Source of the DNA: Anaerobacillus sp. CMMVII
GTDB taxonomy: Bacteria > Bacillota > Bacilli > Bacillales > Anaerobacillaceae
Reading direction: 5' to 3'
DNA length: 64,000 nt
NCBI RefSeq assembly: GCF_025377685.1
Contig: NZ_JACEHK010000002.1
Span: 434,001 to 498,000 of the forward strand
Position numbers and translations under genes: made by a program. Under the pieces are notes generated by a model that did not search any database, was not told where the DNA came from, and saw only the letters and a list, made by a program, of their open reading frames with translations. The first letter of the stretch is position 1. Every line of letters starts with the position of its first letter. This document shows, one piece after another, positions 28,251-36,715 of the stretch.

Positions 28251-29337
28251 TAATAAGGTCCTTCGGATACTTTGTCAGGCTCTCAAATCCATCCTTTGTT
28301 ATCACGATATCGTCTTCGATACGAACTCCGCCAATACTAGGTACATAGATACCTGGTTCAACAGTAAACACAGCGCCCTCTTGAAGTAAATCATTATTGT
28401 TTTCACTCATAGAAGGAAATTCATGAACTTCGATCCCAAGTCCGTGGCCAATGCGGTGTGGGAAATACTCTCCAAAACCTGCGTTTGTAATATAGTTTCG
28501 CGCCGCCAAATCTATGTCACCAATTCTTGTACCAATTTTACAAGCAGCCAACGCCTGTAGTTGTGCCCCTAATACAGTCTCGTAAATTTCCTGTTGTTTT
28601 TCACTAGCCTCTTGAAAGACCACTGTTCTGGTAATGTCAGAACAATAACCATCTAACACGACACCGAGGTCAAATAAGACGAAGTCACCACCAGTAATTT
28701 CAGTAAGTCCTGGATTTCCATGAGGGTCTGCTGTTTTCCTACCGGTTAAAACCATTGTCGAAAATGACATTTCCCGAATGCCTTTCCTTTTTAGTTCATA
28801 TTCAATTAGCGCTAATACATCCATTTCTGTTTTCCCAGATTTAAGTGCATGAACCCCTACCTCAACTCCAAAATCTGCAAGCTTTGCTGCCTGCTTTAAA
28901 ATTTCTAATTCGGAGGGTTCTTTTATCAATCTTAATGAATAAAGCTTTTCTTCTACAGAAACTAATTGTCCTTGAGGAAACATATTTAATAATGCAGTAG
29001 CTCTTGTATATGAGATATGCTCTTTTTCTATAGCGATCACACTAGCAGTTGGCACTAGCCCTTTTATACGTTTTTCTAATAAATCCCAAGGGTTTTCTGA
29101 GTCACTATAGCTAATGATTTCATGTTCCCAACCGGCAGCCTTAGCCTGTGGCTTTTCCATATTAGGACAAATTAGAATAGGCTCTTCTGTTGGAAAAATA
29201 ACAATACCTACGAGGCGTTCATGTGGTTCTGTATAAAATTGGGATAAATAAAATACATTTGCTTTCGTTTGGACAAAAGCAAAATCGACATTTTTTTCTG
29301 CTAACCAGTCCATAACTCTAGTTAAGCGCTTATTCAT
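28243..29337 (-). CDS. M24 Xaa-Pro aminopeptidase/dipeptidase
   Basis: A 364 aa two-domain metallopeptidase removing residues N-terminal to proline. The N-terminal creatinase-like part is followed by the pita-bread domain, with metal ligands Asp in FDLGVVLDGYCSDITRTV, His in HRIGHGLGIEVHEFPS, and two Glu in FTVEPGIYVPSIGGVRIEDD. Length and sequence style resemble B. subtilis YkvY/PapB. AAGGAAGTGA precedes the ATG. Its stop TAA is supplied by the family 2 repeat. Confidence 0.88.
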   Translation of the reverse strand: MNKRLTRVMDWLAEKNVDFAFVQTKANVFYLSQFYTEPHERLVGIVIFPTEEPILICPNMEKPQAKAAGWEHEIISYSDSENPWDLLEKRIKGLVPTASVIAIEKEHISYTRATALLNMFPQGQLVSVEEKLYSLRLIKEPSELEILKQAAKLADFGVEVGVHALKSGKTEMDVLALIEYELKRKGIREMSFSTMVLTGRKTADPHGNPGLTEITGGDFVLFDLGVVLDGYCSDITRTVVFQEASEKQQEIYETVLGAQLQALAACKIGTRIGDIDLAARNYITNAGFGEYFPHRIGHGLGIEVHEFPSMSENNNDLLQEGAVFTVEPGIYVPSIGGVRIEDDIVITKDGFESLTKYPKDLIIV

Positions 29338-29362
29338 AATTTCACTTCCTTATTTTTAAAAT

Positions 29363-29487
29363 TTGATATATCAATGAATTTCATAATTCATTATTTACGC
29401 TACTAAGTTCTAAGTGTAGTTGCGTAGAAACCATTCGCAACTACACTTAGATTGATATAGCTCGATTAGGGTGATTATGAAATTCAC
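29363..29487. promoter_or_regulatory. nested inverted repeats between divergent peptidase and yitT genes
   Basis: Perfect 15-bp arms CTAAGTGTAGTTGCG (29410-29424) and CGCAACTACACTTAG (29436-29450) are enclosed by TGAATTTCATAATTCA (29375-29390) and its near-complement at 29472-29486. TTGATATATCAA (29363-29374) adjoins. There is no T run, so it is not a simple terminator. Confidence 0.55.
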
Positions 29488-29623
29488 TCATATGTAATCT
29501 GTGTTCACTTTACCATTTTCCACACCATTTGTTAAATAAACTTTATGAGAATTAATATATTATTAAGAAAATTAGTAAATATGATAAGATTACTATATTG
29601 ATTATTTTCTTGGGGAGTGGAAC

Positions 29624-30463
29624 ATGAAGAAATTTTTTGATTATATTATGTTAACGATTGGCTCAATTGTAGTTGCAGTTGGGCTAGAATTAATTTTGGC
29701 TCCAAATGGACTTGTTGATGGTGGGGTAACAGCTTTATCAATTATGGCAAATCGAGTTTGGGATGTCCCTATTTGGTCCATATTTATCTTATTGAACCTT
29801 CCAACACTTTTATTCTCCGCAAAATACATGGGGAAAAAGTTTGTGTTTAGAACGATCTATGCAAATATTATTACTTCTATAGCGCTAATTCTGCTCGCTC
29901 CGATGCCTGCAATTACTTCCTCTGAAGTACTTATTGTTCTCTATGGTGGCCTATTACTAGGTACAGGTGTTGGTCTTGTTGTGAAAGCTGGAGGAGCAGT
30001 AGATGGAACTGAGATGCTGGCGATTTTTATTAATAAAAAGTACAACATTTCTATAAGTACTTTTCTATTAGCAATTAATGCAATTATTTTAGTAGGTGCA
30101 GCATTTGTCTTTACTTTGGAAAAAGCGATGTTTTCCATTGCTATCTTTTATATCGTTTCAAAGCTTATTGATTTCATTCTAGACGGGGTCAATCAAGGGA
30201 AATCAGTCATGATTATTTCTGAAATTCCAGATGAAGTTGCCTATAGTTTAATGAAAGATCTTGATGCTCAAATCACGTTTTTATATGGACAAGGTGGATT
30301 TACGAAAGAGGAGAGAAAGATTATCTATTGTATCACAAACCGATTTATGTACCCAAAACTAAAAGACGTGGTATTGACCATTGATCCTGGTGCAGTTCTT
30401 GAAGCTTCGTATGTTTCCGAAACGGCTGGAGTGAAAAAATCTTCATTTTTTCCAAAAACATAG
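29624..30463 (+). CDS. YitT-family membrane protein
   Basis: A 279 aa protein with about five membrane helices (starting FFDYIMLTIGSIVVAVGLEL and NGLVDGGVTALSIMANR) and a soluble C-terminal DUF2179 domain (VMIISEIPDEVAYSLM .. YCITNRFMYPKLKDVV). This is the YitT/YqfU layout. Transport function has been suggested for the family but substrates are not known. GGGGAGTGG precedes the ATG. Confidence 0.85.
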   Translation: MKKFFDYIMLTIGSIVVAVGLELILAPNGLVDGGVTALSIMANRVWDVPIWSIFILLNLPTLLFSAKYMGKKFVFRTIYANIITSIALILLAPMPAITSSEVLIVLYGGLLLGTGVGLVVKAGGAVDGTEMLAIFINKKYNISISTFLLAINAIILVGAAFVFTLEKAMFSIAIFYIVSKLIDFILDGVNQGKSVMIISEIPDEVAYSLMKDLDAQITFLYGQGGFTKEERKIIYCITNRFMYPKLKDVVLTIDPGAVLEASYVSETAGVKKSSFFPKT

Positions 30464-30562
30464 GGAAGGCATAGCAGGATTTTCAATGTATAAGGAGAAC
30501 GTAAATAGGTATGTGGGTTAAAGTTAGTGAAATGAAATAAAAAATGTGTAGAGGTGATGATC

Positions 30563-31249
30563 TTGAAAGTAACATATCACGGACATTCAGTAGTTTTGAT
30601 TGAAACGAACGAGAAAAAAATAATTATTGATCCATTTATTAATGGAAACGGTCAAACTACTCTTAGTGTAAGTGAGTTGGAAGTAGATTACATTCTTTTG
30701 TCACACGGACATAATGATCATGTTGGAGATACGGTAGAGTTAGCAAAACAAAACAATGCGCTTGTAGTAGCACCGTTTGAGCTTGCTACATATTTAAGTT
30801 GGCAGGGAGTTAACACCCACGCAATGCATATTGGTGGGGCCCATCAGTTTGACTTTGGGGTAGTAAAACTAACACAAGCATTTCATGGATCAGCGTATGT
30901 CGAGGAAGAGACAAAGAAAATAGTGTATACTGGCATGCCGGCAGGTCTTCTTATCTCTCTAGAAGGTAAGACGATCTATCACGCCGGTGACACTGCGCTT
31001 TTTTCAGACATGAAAGTAATCGGAGATAGAAATAGAATTGATTTGGCCTTCCTCCCAATTGGTGATAATTTCACAATGGGCCCAACTGATGCAGCATTAG
31101 CTGCCACATGGTTGAAGGCAAAACAGGTAGTACCAATTCATTACAATACTTTCCCAGTTATTGAGCAAGATCCCAAAGTCTTTTGTTCATTGCTAGAGGA
31201 TGGAATTGAAGGGAAAGTTCTTGTGTCAGGGGAAACAATTGAGTTATAA
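30563..31249 (+). CDS. ytkL: UPF0173 metal-dependent hydrolase YtkL
   Basis: A 228 aa metallo-beta-lactamase-fold protein starting [14 protein letters not shown], typical of YtkL. The metal site is [10 protein letters not shown], with further ligands in [20 protein letters not shown] and VPIHYNTF. The substrate is unknown. The TTG at 30563 is chosen because AGAGGTGAT, which includes an in-frame GTG and ATG, is its SD and the N-terminus then matches the family. A strong terminator follows. Confidence 0.92.
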   Translation: MKVTYHGHSVVLIETNEKKIIIDPFINGNGQTTLSVSELEVDYILLSHGHNDHVGDTVELAKQNNALVVAPFELATYLSWQGVNTHAMHIGGAHQFDFGVVKLTQAFHGSAYVEEETKKIVYTGMPAGLLISLEGKTIYHAGDTALFSDMKVIGDRNRIDLAFLPIGDNFTMGPTDAALAATWLKAKQVVPIHYNTFPVIEQDPKVFCSLLEDGIEGKVLVSGETIEL

Positions 31250-31322
31250 GTTTCTTTGTTGTTAAAGATATCACTTTTTTATAAGCATCACATTAGCAAC
31301 ATTTAATCCTATAAAAAAAACT

Positions 31323-31372
31323 AATAAAGGGCTATTAAGGTGTGATCTTCGACCTTAATAGCCCTTTATTTT
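31323..31372 (+). terminator. terminator after ytkL
   Basis: AATAAAGGGCTATTAAGGT pairs perfectly with ACCTTAATAGCCCTTTATT across a 10-base loop, with T-rich tail. Confidence 0.88.
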
Positions 31373-31380
31373 ATAAGATA

Positions 31381-31560
31381 CGAAAGTAAAAGCGTTTTTA
31401 GTACTTAATGTCTAGCATCGGACGCGATCTGCTCCTGCGGTTACTCGTCGCAACTTTGCAAAGGAGCTGACTCAAGGAAGCTCTGGTGCTCCTGCGGTTA
31501 CTCGTCGCAACTTTGCAAAGGGGTTGACTCAAGTGTGACTTTGCTCGAGGTCAGAAGCAT
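31381..31560 (+). repeat. mosaic repeat with internal tandem duplication
   Basis: Starts like family 3 (GCGTTTTTAGTACTTAATGT CTAGC) and ends CTCGAGGTC. Between them a segment of about 46 bp beginning GCTCCTGCGGTTACTCGTCG occurs twice, at 31431 and 31498 (period 67). A 23-bp piece of it also lies, inverted, inside the family 1 copy near 35119. Confidence 0.6.
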
Positions 31561-31669
31561 GTGCTAATCAATGACTAGACTTACAGTAAGACAAACTAAA
31601 AAACATAGTATCAATACTGATTTTGAGGCATATACTGCATTGAGACAACCTATCTAAAGGGGGATTACG

Positions 31670-31918
31670 ATGCGGAGAAATCGTTTGCTACTATGTTTTT
31701 TACTTGGAATAGCTATTGTATTTTATGGTGTGCCTTATCTAAATTTTCAGGGAGATTTAAAAGAGGTTATTTTTTCTGGAGCTTGGCTTTTATTCGCTCT
31801 CTTGGCTATCAGTGGTAACATGATTGCGTTACTGTACGGAAAAAAAGTAGACAGAGGTGGGACAATTAGCAAAAGAATAACGACGCAAGTGAAACAAAAA
31901 GTTCGTCAATATAGTTAA
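31670..31918 (+). CDS. small hypothetical membrane protein
   Basis: An 82 aa protein with two predicted membrane helices (LLLCFLLGIAIVFYGVPYL and VIFSGAWLLFALLAISGNMI) and a basic C-terminal tail (GKKVDRGGTISKRITTQVKQ). No family recognised. AAGGGGG precedes the ATG. It lies 90 bp before ytoI in the same direction. Confidence 0.65.
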   Translation: MRRNRLLLCFLLGIAIVFYGVPYLNFQGDLKEVIFSGAWLLFALLAISGNMIALLYGKKVDRGGTISKRITTQVKQKVRQYS

Positions 31919-32008
31919 TTGCCTTGAAAACAAGCTCTCTCATCTATATACTTGTATTAGTACAGAAAAGATAAATTATGAATACAGGGTGGAAAGTGGG
32001 GGAGCTTG

Positions 32009-33314
32009 ATGACTAAACACGAACAAATTTTGCAATATATTCAATCTCTTGAGATTGGTCACAAAATTTCAGTTAGACAAATTGCAAAAGCATTGACTGT
32101 TAGTGAGGGGACAGCTTACCGAGCGATTAAAGATGCTGAAAATCAGGGTTTAGTAAGCACAATTGAGCGTGTTGGAACAATACGTATTGAAAAGAAGCAG
32201 AAAGAAAACTTTGAAAAGCTAACGTTTGCCGAGGTTGTAAATATCGTTGATGGACAAGTTCTCGGCGGGAGAGATGGTTTACATAAAACGCTAAATAAAT
32301 TTGTGATTGGCGCCATGAAAGCTGAAGCGATGATGCGTTACGTTGAGGCTGGCAATTTATTGATCGTAGGTAATCGAGATCAGGTACATAAATTAGCGCT
32401 ACAAGCTGGTGCTGCAGTGCTACTTACTGGTGGTTTTGATACCTCAGAGGAGGTTAAAAAGCTAGCAGACGATTTAAACTTACCAATTATATCTACGTCT
32501 TATGATACTTTTACAGTTGCGACGATGATCAACAGGGCAATCTATGATCAATTGATAAAAAAGAAATTATCCTTGTTGAGGATATTTATATTAAATTAGA
32601 GAAGACCTATTATTTAAAGACAACAGATAAGATTGAAAAATGGTTTAATTTTAACGATGAAACAGGCCATAGCCGTTATCCAGTAGTTGATGAAAATATG
32701 AAAATTCAAGGAATGGTTACATCTAAAGATGTCATGGGGATTGATAAAAACTTAGAAATAGAAAAAGTTATGACGAAAAGTCCACTTTCAGTAAATGGGC
32801 AGACATCAGTTGCTTCTGCTGCACACTTGATGGTTTGGGAAGGTATTGAACAACTCCCGGTAGTGGATAATTATAAAAAACTTATTGGAGTGATAAGTCG
32901 CCAGGATGTTCTAAAAGCACTTCAAATGAATCAACGCCAGCCACACGTTGGTGAAACGATTGAAGATCTAGTAACGAGTCGTTTTCAAGACGCTTCAATT
33001 GGAAATGAAATCTGTTATAGGTGTGAGGTTACCCCACAAATGACTAACCATCTAGGGACAATTTCATATGGAGTTTTTACAACAATTGTTACTGAAGCTG
33101 GAAGCAGAGCTTTAAGGGTTCATAAAAAGGTGATTTAGTTGTTGAAAATATTACTCTCTACTTTATTAAACCGGTGCAGATTGAGAGTATGATTGAAATC
33201 TTTCCAAGAGTTTTAGAAATTGGCCGTAAGTTTGGAAAAGTTGATGTAGAGATTTTCCATGAAGGTACAATCGTTGGCAAAGCCTTATTAATGGCACAAA
33301 TTATTGATCGATAA
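32009..33314 (+). CDS. ytoI: CBS-hotdog regulator YtoI/SpxR-like, two frameshifts
   Basis: Order of domains: winged helix (residues 1-65, SVRQIAKALTVSEGTAYRAI), DRTGG domain (about 70-185), a pair of CBS domains, and a C-terminal hotdog domain. Relatives include SpxR of streptococci. The frame breaks at 32557-32562, where ATAAAAAAG needs one more A to give L-I-K-K-E-I-I-L-V-E, and again at 33124-33128, where one more A gives H-K-K-G-D-L-V-V-E-N. The final stop would be 33312-33314. Restored length is about 435 aa. Both are homopolymer deletions, probably sequencing errors. GGGGGAG supports ATG 32009. Confidence 0.85.
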
Positions 33315-33342
33315 TATTCAGATTTTTCTTTAGCCTCAAAAA

Positions 33343-33413
33343 AAAGAATGTTGTTCTTAAGTTTAGTCGGAGTCGGATACTCACTTCTAAACTTCAAAGC
33401 AACATTCTTTCTT
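33343..33413. terminator. long bidirectional hairpin between ytoI and ytpI
   Basis: AAAGAATGTTG and CAACATTCTTT form the base, with AAGTTTAG/CTAAACTT further in. It lies between converging genes and has A- and T-rich flanks. Confidence 0.75.
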
Positions 33414-33415
33414 AC

Positions 33416-33709
33416 TTAATTTTTACTATTTGCCTCTTGGATTACGAAAGGAACGTAATGTTTGTAGGCTTTGTAACCAAAATAGACATTTGCTGTCCCA
33501 AGTAGAATGAAAATAGTTCCAATAATAAGGGCTACTGTTGTTGTAATAACAATTTGGTTTAGACCAAAGGAGATTAGGAATATGCCGATTGCAATGTTTC
33601 CTTTAGTAGAGATCCATTTTTTCTCTATAGGGGACTTTGTTTGAAAATATTTTACTTTATAGAACAAGTAAAAGACTGCGGAAACGACAATTAAGAAAGT
33701 TGTAATCAC
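33416..33709 (-). CDS. ytpI: YtpI-like membrane protein
   Basis: A 97 aa protein with three likely membrane helices (TTFLIVVSAVFYLFYKV, IAIGIFLISFGLNQIVIT, TVALIIGTIFILLGTANVYF). Length and position, beside ytoI and nrnA, match YtpI of B. subtilis; its role is unknown. The GTG at 33709 is chosen because AGAGGTG lies 6 bases upstream; the GTG at 33718 overlaps it. Confidence 0.78.
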   Translation of the reverse strand: MITTFLIVVSAVFYLFYKVKYFQTKSPIEKKWISTKGNIAIGIFLISFGLNQIVITTTVALIIGTIFILLGTANVYFGYKAYKHYVPFVIQEANSKN

Positions 33710-33764
33710 TGATAACACCTCTGCTGATTTTTTAATTAAAAAAGAATATCCGTTCCTATAAATA

Positions 33765-33842
33765 AATGCTTGCTTCAGCCCTAGTTAGTCGGGCTTAATA
33801 GGGGGAAAAGCAGACTATACTTTTTCCTAGGGAGCTTGAGTT
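33765..33842 (+). repeat. family 3 fragment
   Basis: CTTCAGCCCTAGTTAGTCGG, GCTTAATAGGG, then GGGAGCTTGAGTTTTTC: parts of the family 3 right half. It is degraded, and the match is by eye. Confidence 0.35.
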
Positions 33843-33915
33843 TTTCTGTTCACATAGTGATATTGTACCGTGATTGTTGTAAAAAAGCTAATAATATAAG
33901 TAAAGGAGACTTCGT

Positions 33916-34860
33916 ATGAAGGCACAAATTATTGAGACTGTTGAGCAATACGACAAAATTATTATCCATCGTCATGTTCGCCCTGATCCTGATGCTTTAG
34001 GTTCACAGGGGGGATTAGCTTATTTACTTAAGGAACGTTATCCAACTAAAAATATTTATGTGGTTGGTGATGAAGAGCCATCATTAACATTTATATTAGA
34101 AATGGACGATGTTAAGGAAGAAGATTATAATGGTGCTTTAATTATTATTTGCGATACAGCTAATGTTGAACGGATAAGTGATGAGAGGTATACACTAGGA
34201 GAAAAAATCATAAAAATTGATCACCACCCTAACGAAGATCCATATGGGGATATTATTTGGGTAGATACTACTGCAAGTTCAGTAAGCGAAATGATTTATG
34301 AACTTTTTGAAGAATGGCACGTACAAAAAGGTATGGAAATGACAGTAAACGCGGCGAGGTGTTTATTTGCAGGAATAGTTGGGGATACAGGGCGATTTCG
34401 TTATCCTAATACAACCGAACGAACATTTCGATATGCTAGTGAGCTTATTAAACAACCCTTTCTACCAACGGAACTATACGAACCCCTAGAACGAAAAAGC
34501 CTACAAGATGCAAGACTTGAGGGTTATATCTTAAATAATTTTAAATTCCTCGAAAATGGAGTGGGAGTAGTTAACTTAACACAATCTATACTCCAGGAAT
34601 ATGGAGTTACACCAAGTGATGCTTCAAGACTAGTAAATACCTTTGCCAATGTAGAGGGATTAAAGGCATGGGTTTTCTTCGTTGAGGAGCCGGATTTACT
34701 TATTCGAGTACGGTTGAGATCTAAAGGACCAACAATTAATGGATTAGCTCAAAAGTTTAATGGTGGTGGTCACCCATTGGCTGCAGGTGCTTCAATTCAT
34801 TCCTGGGAGGAAGCAGAAGTGATTTTAGCAGGGTTGCAAGAGATTTGTCAGAACTATTAA
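33916..34860 (+). CDS. nrnA: bifunctional oligoribonuclease/pAp phosphatase NrnA
   Basis: DHH/DHHA1 phosphoesterase that degrades very short RNAs and converts pAp to AMP. 314 aa. Motifs: HRHVRPDPDALGSQGGL, ICDTANVERI, IKIDHHPNED (the DHH motif) and, in the C-terminal substrate domain, FNGGGHPLAAGA. AAAGGAGA precedes the ATG. The position between ytpI and ytrHI agrees with B. subtilis ytqI/nrnA. Confidence 0.95.
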   Translation: MKAQIIETVEQYDKIIIHRHVRPDPDALGSQGGLAYLLKERYPTKNIYVVGDEEPSLTFILEMDDVKEEDYNGALIIICDTANVERISDERYTLGEKIIKIDHHPNEDPYGDIIWVDTTASSVSEMIYELFEEWHVQKGMEMTVNAARCLFAGIVGDTGRFRYPNTTERTFRYASELIKQPFLPTELYEPLERKSLQDARLEGYILNNFKFLENGVGVVNLTQSILQEYGVTPSDASRLVNTFANVEGLKAWVFFVEEPDLLIRVRLRSKGPTINGLAQKFNGGGHPLAAGASIHSWEEAEVILAGLQEICQNY

Positions 34861-34961
34861 GTGCTCTTAAATACCGTGATTACCAGAATGCTACAAGAAT
34901 TTTGAACTCCAGGTTTAGAAGACTATTCCTTACAACAACCTATGCGAAAAATTCAATTAAA

Positions 34962-35160
34962 AAGGCTGTTTTCGCAAAGGTTGTTGCTTAAGAAAATACT
35001 AAGATTGCACTACTTATTTAGTAAGTAGTGCTCTTTTCTTGATTAATTTATTGGGTGATATCTTCATCTAAGGTATTTTTCCAATTATTTTAGAGTAAAA
35101 AAGCAACAAGCTTTTTTGTGCGACGAGTAACCGCAGGAGCAATGTTTACGAAAAGAGCTT
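34962..35160 (+). repeat. MITE-like element, family 1, copy C
   Basis: Left end AAGGCTGTTTTCGCAAAGG TTGTTGCTT; the middle resembles copy A (AGTAGTGCTCTTTTCTTG, TTTATTGGGTGATATC); right end TTTACGAAAAGAGCTT. Positions 35119-35141 are a 23-bp insertion, inverted, of the sequence duplicated near 31430. Flanks TTAAA and TTAGA are possible decayed target copies. Confidence 0.7.
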
Positions 35161-35187
35161 TTAGAAAAGGGCCATTAAAAAAGAAAA

Positions 35188-35221
35188 GTAATGCAAGCGA
35201 TCAGCTACATTACTTTTTTTT
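35188..35221. terminator. bidirectional terminator between nrnA and a 62-aa gene
   Basis: AGTAATG/CATTACT with an inner AGC/GCT pair, preceded by A-rich sequence and followed by T8. It overlaps the last codons of the minus-strand gene. Confidence 0.65.
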
Positions 35222-35393
35222 GTGGGGTGAACCAATACCCAACATCTGTGGCATCTTCGTGGACTGGAATACCTAATTTCTCTAATTCTTTTTTCATGTA
35301 CGATGCAACTTCTTTTGACTCAGTGTAAGCAGAGTATCCAGCTTTGATTTGCTCAATTTTTGACCTTGCTAACTTTTTACGACTAATGATCAA
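35205..35393 (-). CDS. small conserved protein (YtzJ-like)
   Basis: A 62 aa basic N-terminus (MIISRKKLARSKIEQIKAGY) followed by a helical stretch and GYWFTPQKK. No known motif. The TTG start has GAGGAGGG at good spacing. A small gene lies in the same place between nrnA and ytrHI in B. subtilis (I believe ytzJ), but I could not confirm the homology. Confidence 0.65.
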   Translation of the reverse strand: MIISRKKLARSKIEQIKAGYSAYTESKEVASYMKKELEKLGIPVHEDATDVGYWFTPQKKVM

Positions 35394-35538
35394 CGGAAAC
35401 CCTCCTCTGAATGTTATTGTACATATCTAATTGTACATATCCATTATACAATAAATTTCCAGAAAAAGTGTTTGTCTGTGACTAAATTCAGAAAATTTTA
35501 TTAAATCAGTTAAAGGGGTCTAGTCAGTATGGTGAGGG

Positions 35539-36042
35539 TTAATTTGCTAAACGAATTTCTACAAACAGCTCCAATGTTGTATACAAATGTAATTCTCTAA
35601 TGATTACATGATATTTTTTTTCATTAACAGTAAAGGTTTTATTTTGAATAGTTTGCTGAAGAAGTTCACTAGTATTTGATACAGTTTCTATGTTTTTATT
35701 GATAACTGGAGTAAGCTCATTTTCGATTTGACTCCGTAGTTCGTAAATAGATAATTCACTTAGCTTTAATGCTTTATCATTTTTAAAATAGACTTTGACT
35801 TCTTGCACCGTTAACTTTTTTTGGTTTTCTTTATTTAATTCATCTTTGTCGCTTCTTAAAATTTCAATGTTTCTTTTTTGGTCATCGATGATTGCCTCTT
35901 GCACTTTAATTTCTGTGACTAGTTTTTCTTGTATATTTCCGAATTGATAGATGAAAAAAAACCAACCGATTATTATACCGATGATTAACCCCGCAAAAAA
36001 ACGCTGCCAACTAGGCTTTCTATAGTAGGGAGGAATCCGCAT
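35539..36042 (-). CDS. ytrI: sporulation membrane protein YtrI
   Basis: A 167 aa protein with one membrane helix (FFAGLIIGIIIGWFFFIYQFG, residues about 15-35) then a coiled-coil (VQEAIIDDQKRNIEILRSDK) and an extracytoplasmic domain. It follows ytrH by 3 bases with AGGAGG inside the ytrH end, so the two form an operon. In B. subtilis ytrH-ytrI is a mother-cell (sigma-E) operon needed for normal sporulation. Identified by topology and synteny. Confidence 0.83.
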   Translation of the reverse strand: MRIPPYYRKPSWQRFFAGLIIGIIIGWFFFIYQFGNIQEKLVTEIKVQEAIIDDQKRNIEILRSDKDELNKENQKKLTVQEVKVYFKNDKALKLSELSIYELRSQIENELTPVINKNIETVSNTSELLQQTIQNKTFTVNEKKYHVIIRELHLYTTLELFVEIRLAN

Positions 36043-36045
36043 TGA

Positions 36046-36372
36046 TTACGCCTCCTGGGTAATTAATTGAATCACTACTCCACCAGAGTGGGCACCTGAT
36101 AGTGCTGCAAATATCATAAATAATGTCTTGGCAATGTCAATGTGCGAGCCATCATAAATTCCTCTTTCAATACTGTAAATAGCATCAAACGTTCCACCAA
36201 TAGCTGCTACCATTGCCCAAATTTTTAATCCTGCGGCAAGGTCATTTATTGTAGATAAAGGTGGTTTTCCTATTAAGAAAGCACCAATCCCACCAACAAG
36301 TGCACCACCTATAACAACTCCAAATGCAACGAAGAAATCCATAATCATTGTCCCTAGAAAAGTTTTATCCAT
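36046..36372 (-). CDS. ytrH: sporulation membrane protein YtrH
   Basis: A 108 aa protein with about three hydrophobic segments, including FFVAFGVVIGGALVGGIGAF. It retains the FLGTMIMDFFVAFGV and GGTFDAIYSIERGIYDG stretches expected of YtrH. Promoter for the ytrH-ytrI operon should lie in the gap that also holds a family 2 repeat; I could not fix a sigma-E site with confidence. AAGGAAG lies 9 bases before the ATG. Confidence 0.88.
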   Translation of the reverse strand: MDKTFLGTMIMDFFVAFGVVIGGALVGGIGAFLIGKPPLSTINDLAAGLKIWAMVAAIGGTFDAIYSIERGIYDGSHIDIAKTLFMIFAALSGAHSGGVVIQLITQEA

Positions 36373-36391
36373 ATGCTAGCATCTTCCTTCT

Positions 36392-36452
36392 TAATGTAGA
36401 ATGTAAAATGTAGGATGTAGAATTTCGGAATTCAACATCATACACTTTAAAT
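36392..36452 (+). repeat. TAGAGT palindromic repeat, family 2, copy 4 (diverged)
   Basis: TAATGTAGAATGTAAAATGT, centre GAATTTCGGAATTC, then ATCATACACTTTAAATT. A weaker palindrome than the other copies. Confidence 0.5.
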
Positions 36453-36618
36453 TGATCTCTACTAATAGTTATGGGACAAAGTAAATTATTATTCTATCTA
36501 ATCTCCTCTTTTTAAACGATTGTCCAATGATATCTCATACAGCTAAGTTATGATTTCATTTGTAGTTCAATGCGTGTCATAATATAATTAGAGAAACGGA
36601 GCGTATGTTCTATGTGTA

Positions 36619-36700
36619 TGAGTGTTGAGTTATGAGTAGACAAAGTATGGCTTCGAAGCAAATGCATAAAAACATTCAACACTCAAAACTCAAAACTTTA
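36619..36700 (+). repeat. TAGAGT palindromic repeat, family 2, copy 5
   Basis: TGAGTGTTGAGTTATGAGTA, centre GGCTTCGAAGCA, then CATTCAACACTCAAAACTCA. It ends 5 bases before the dnaE SD, so it lies in the dnaE leader. Confidence 0.65.
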
Positions 36701-36715
36701 TAAGGGGGGAAACGT

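Larger units (their letters stand above)
36373..36715. other. divergent ytrH-dnaE intergenic region
   Basis: A 343 bp gap with two family 2 repeats, at 36392-36452 and 36619-36700, so divergent promoters must lie between or inside them. No ORF is seen. Confidence 0.5.

Noticed and set aside
31431-31543. CRISPR array
   Set aside because: Only two copies of one unit, and the third match is inverted in another repeat. No spacers, no cas genes.
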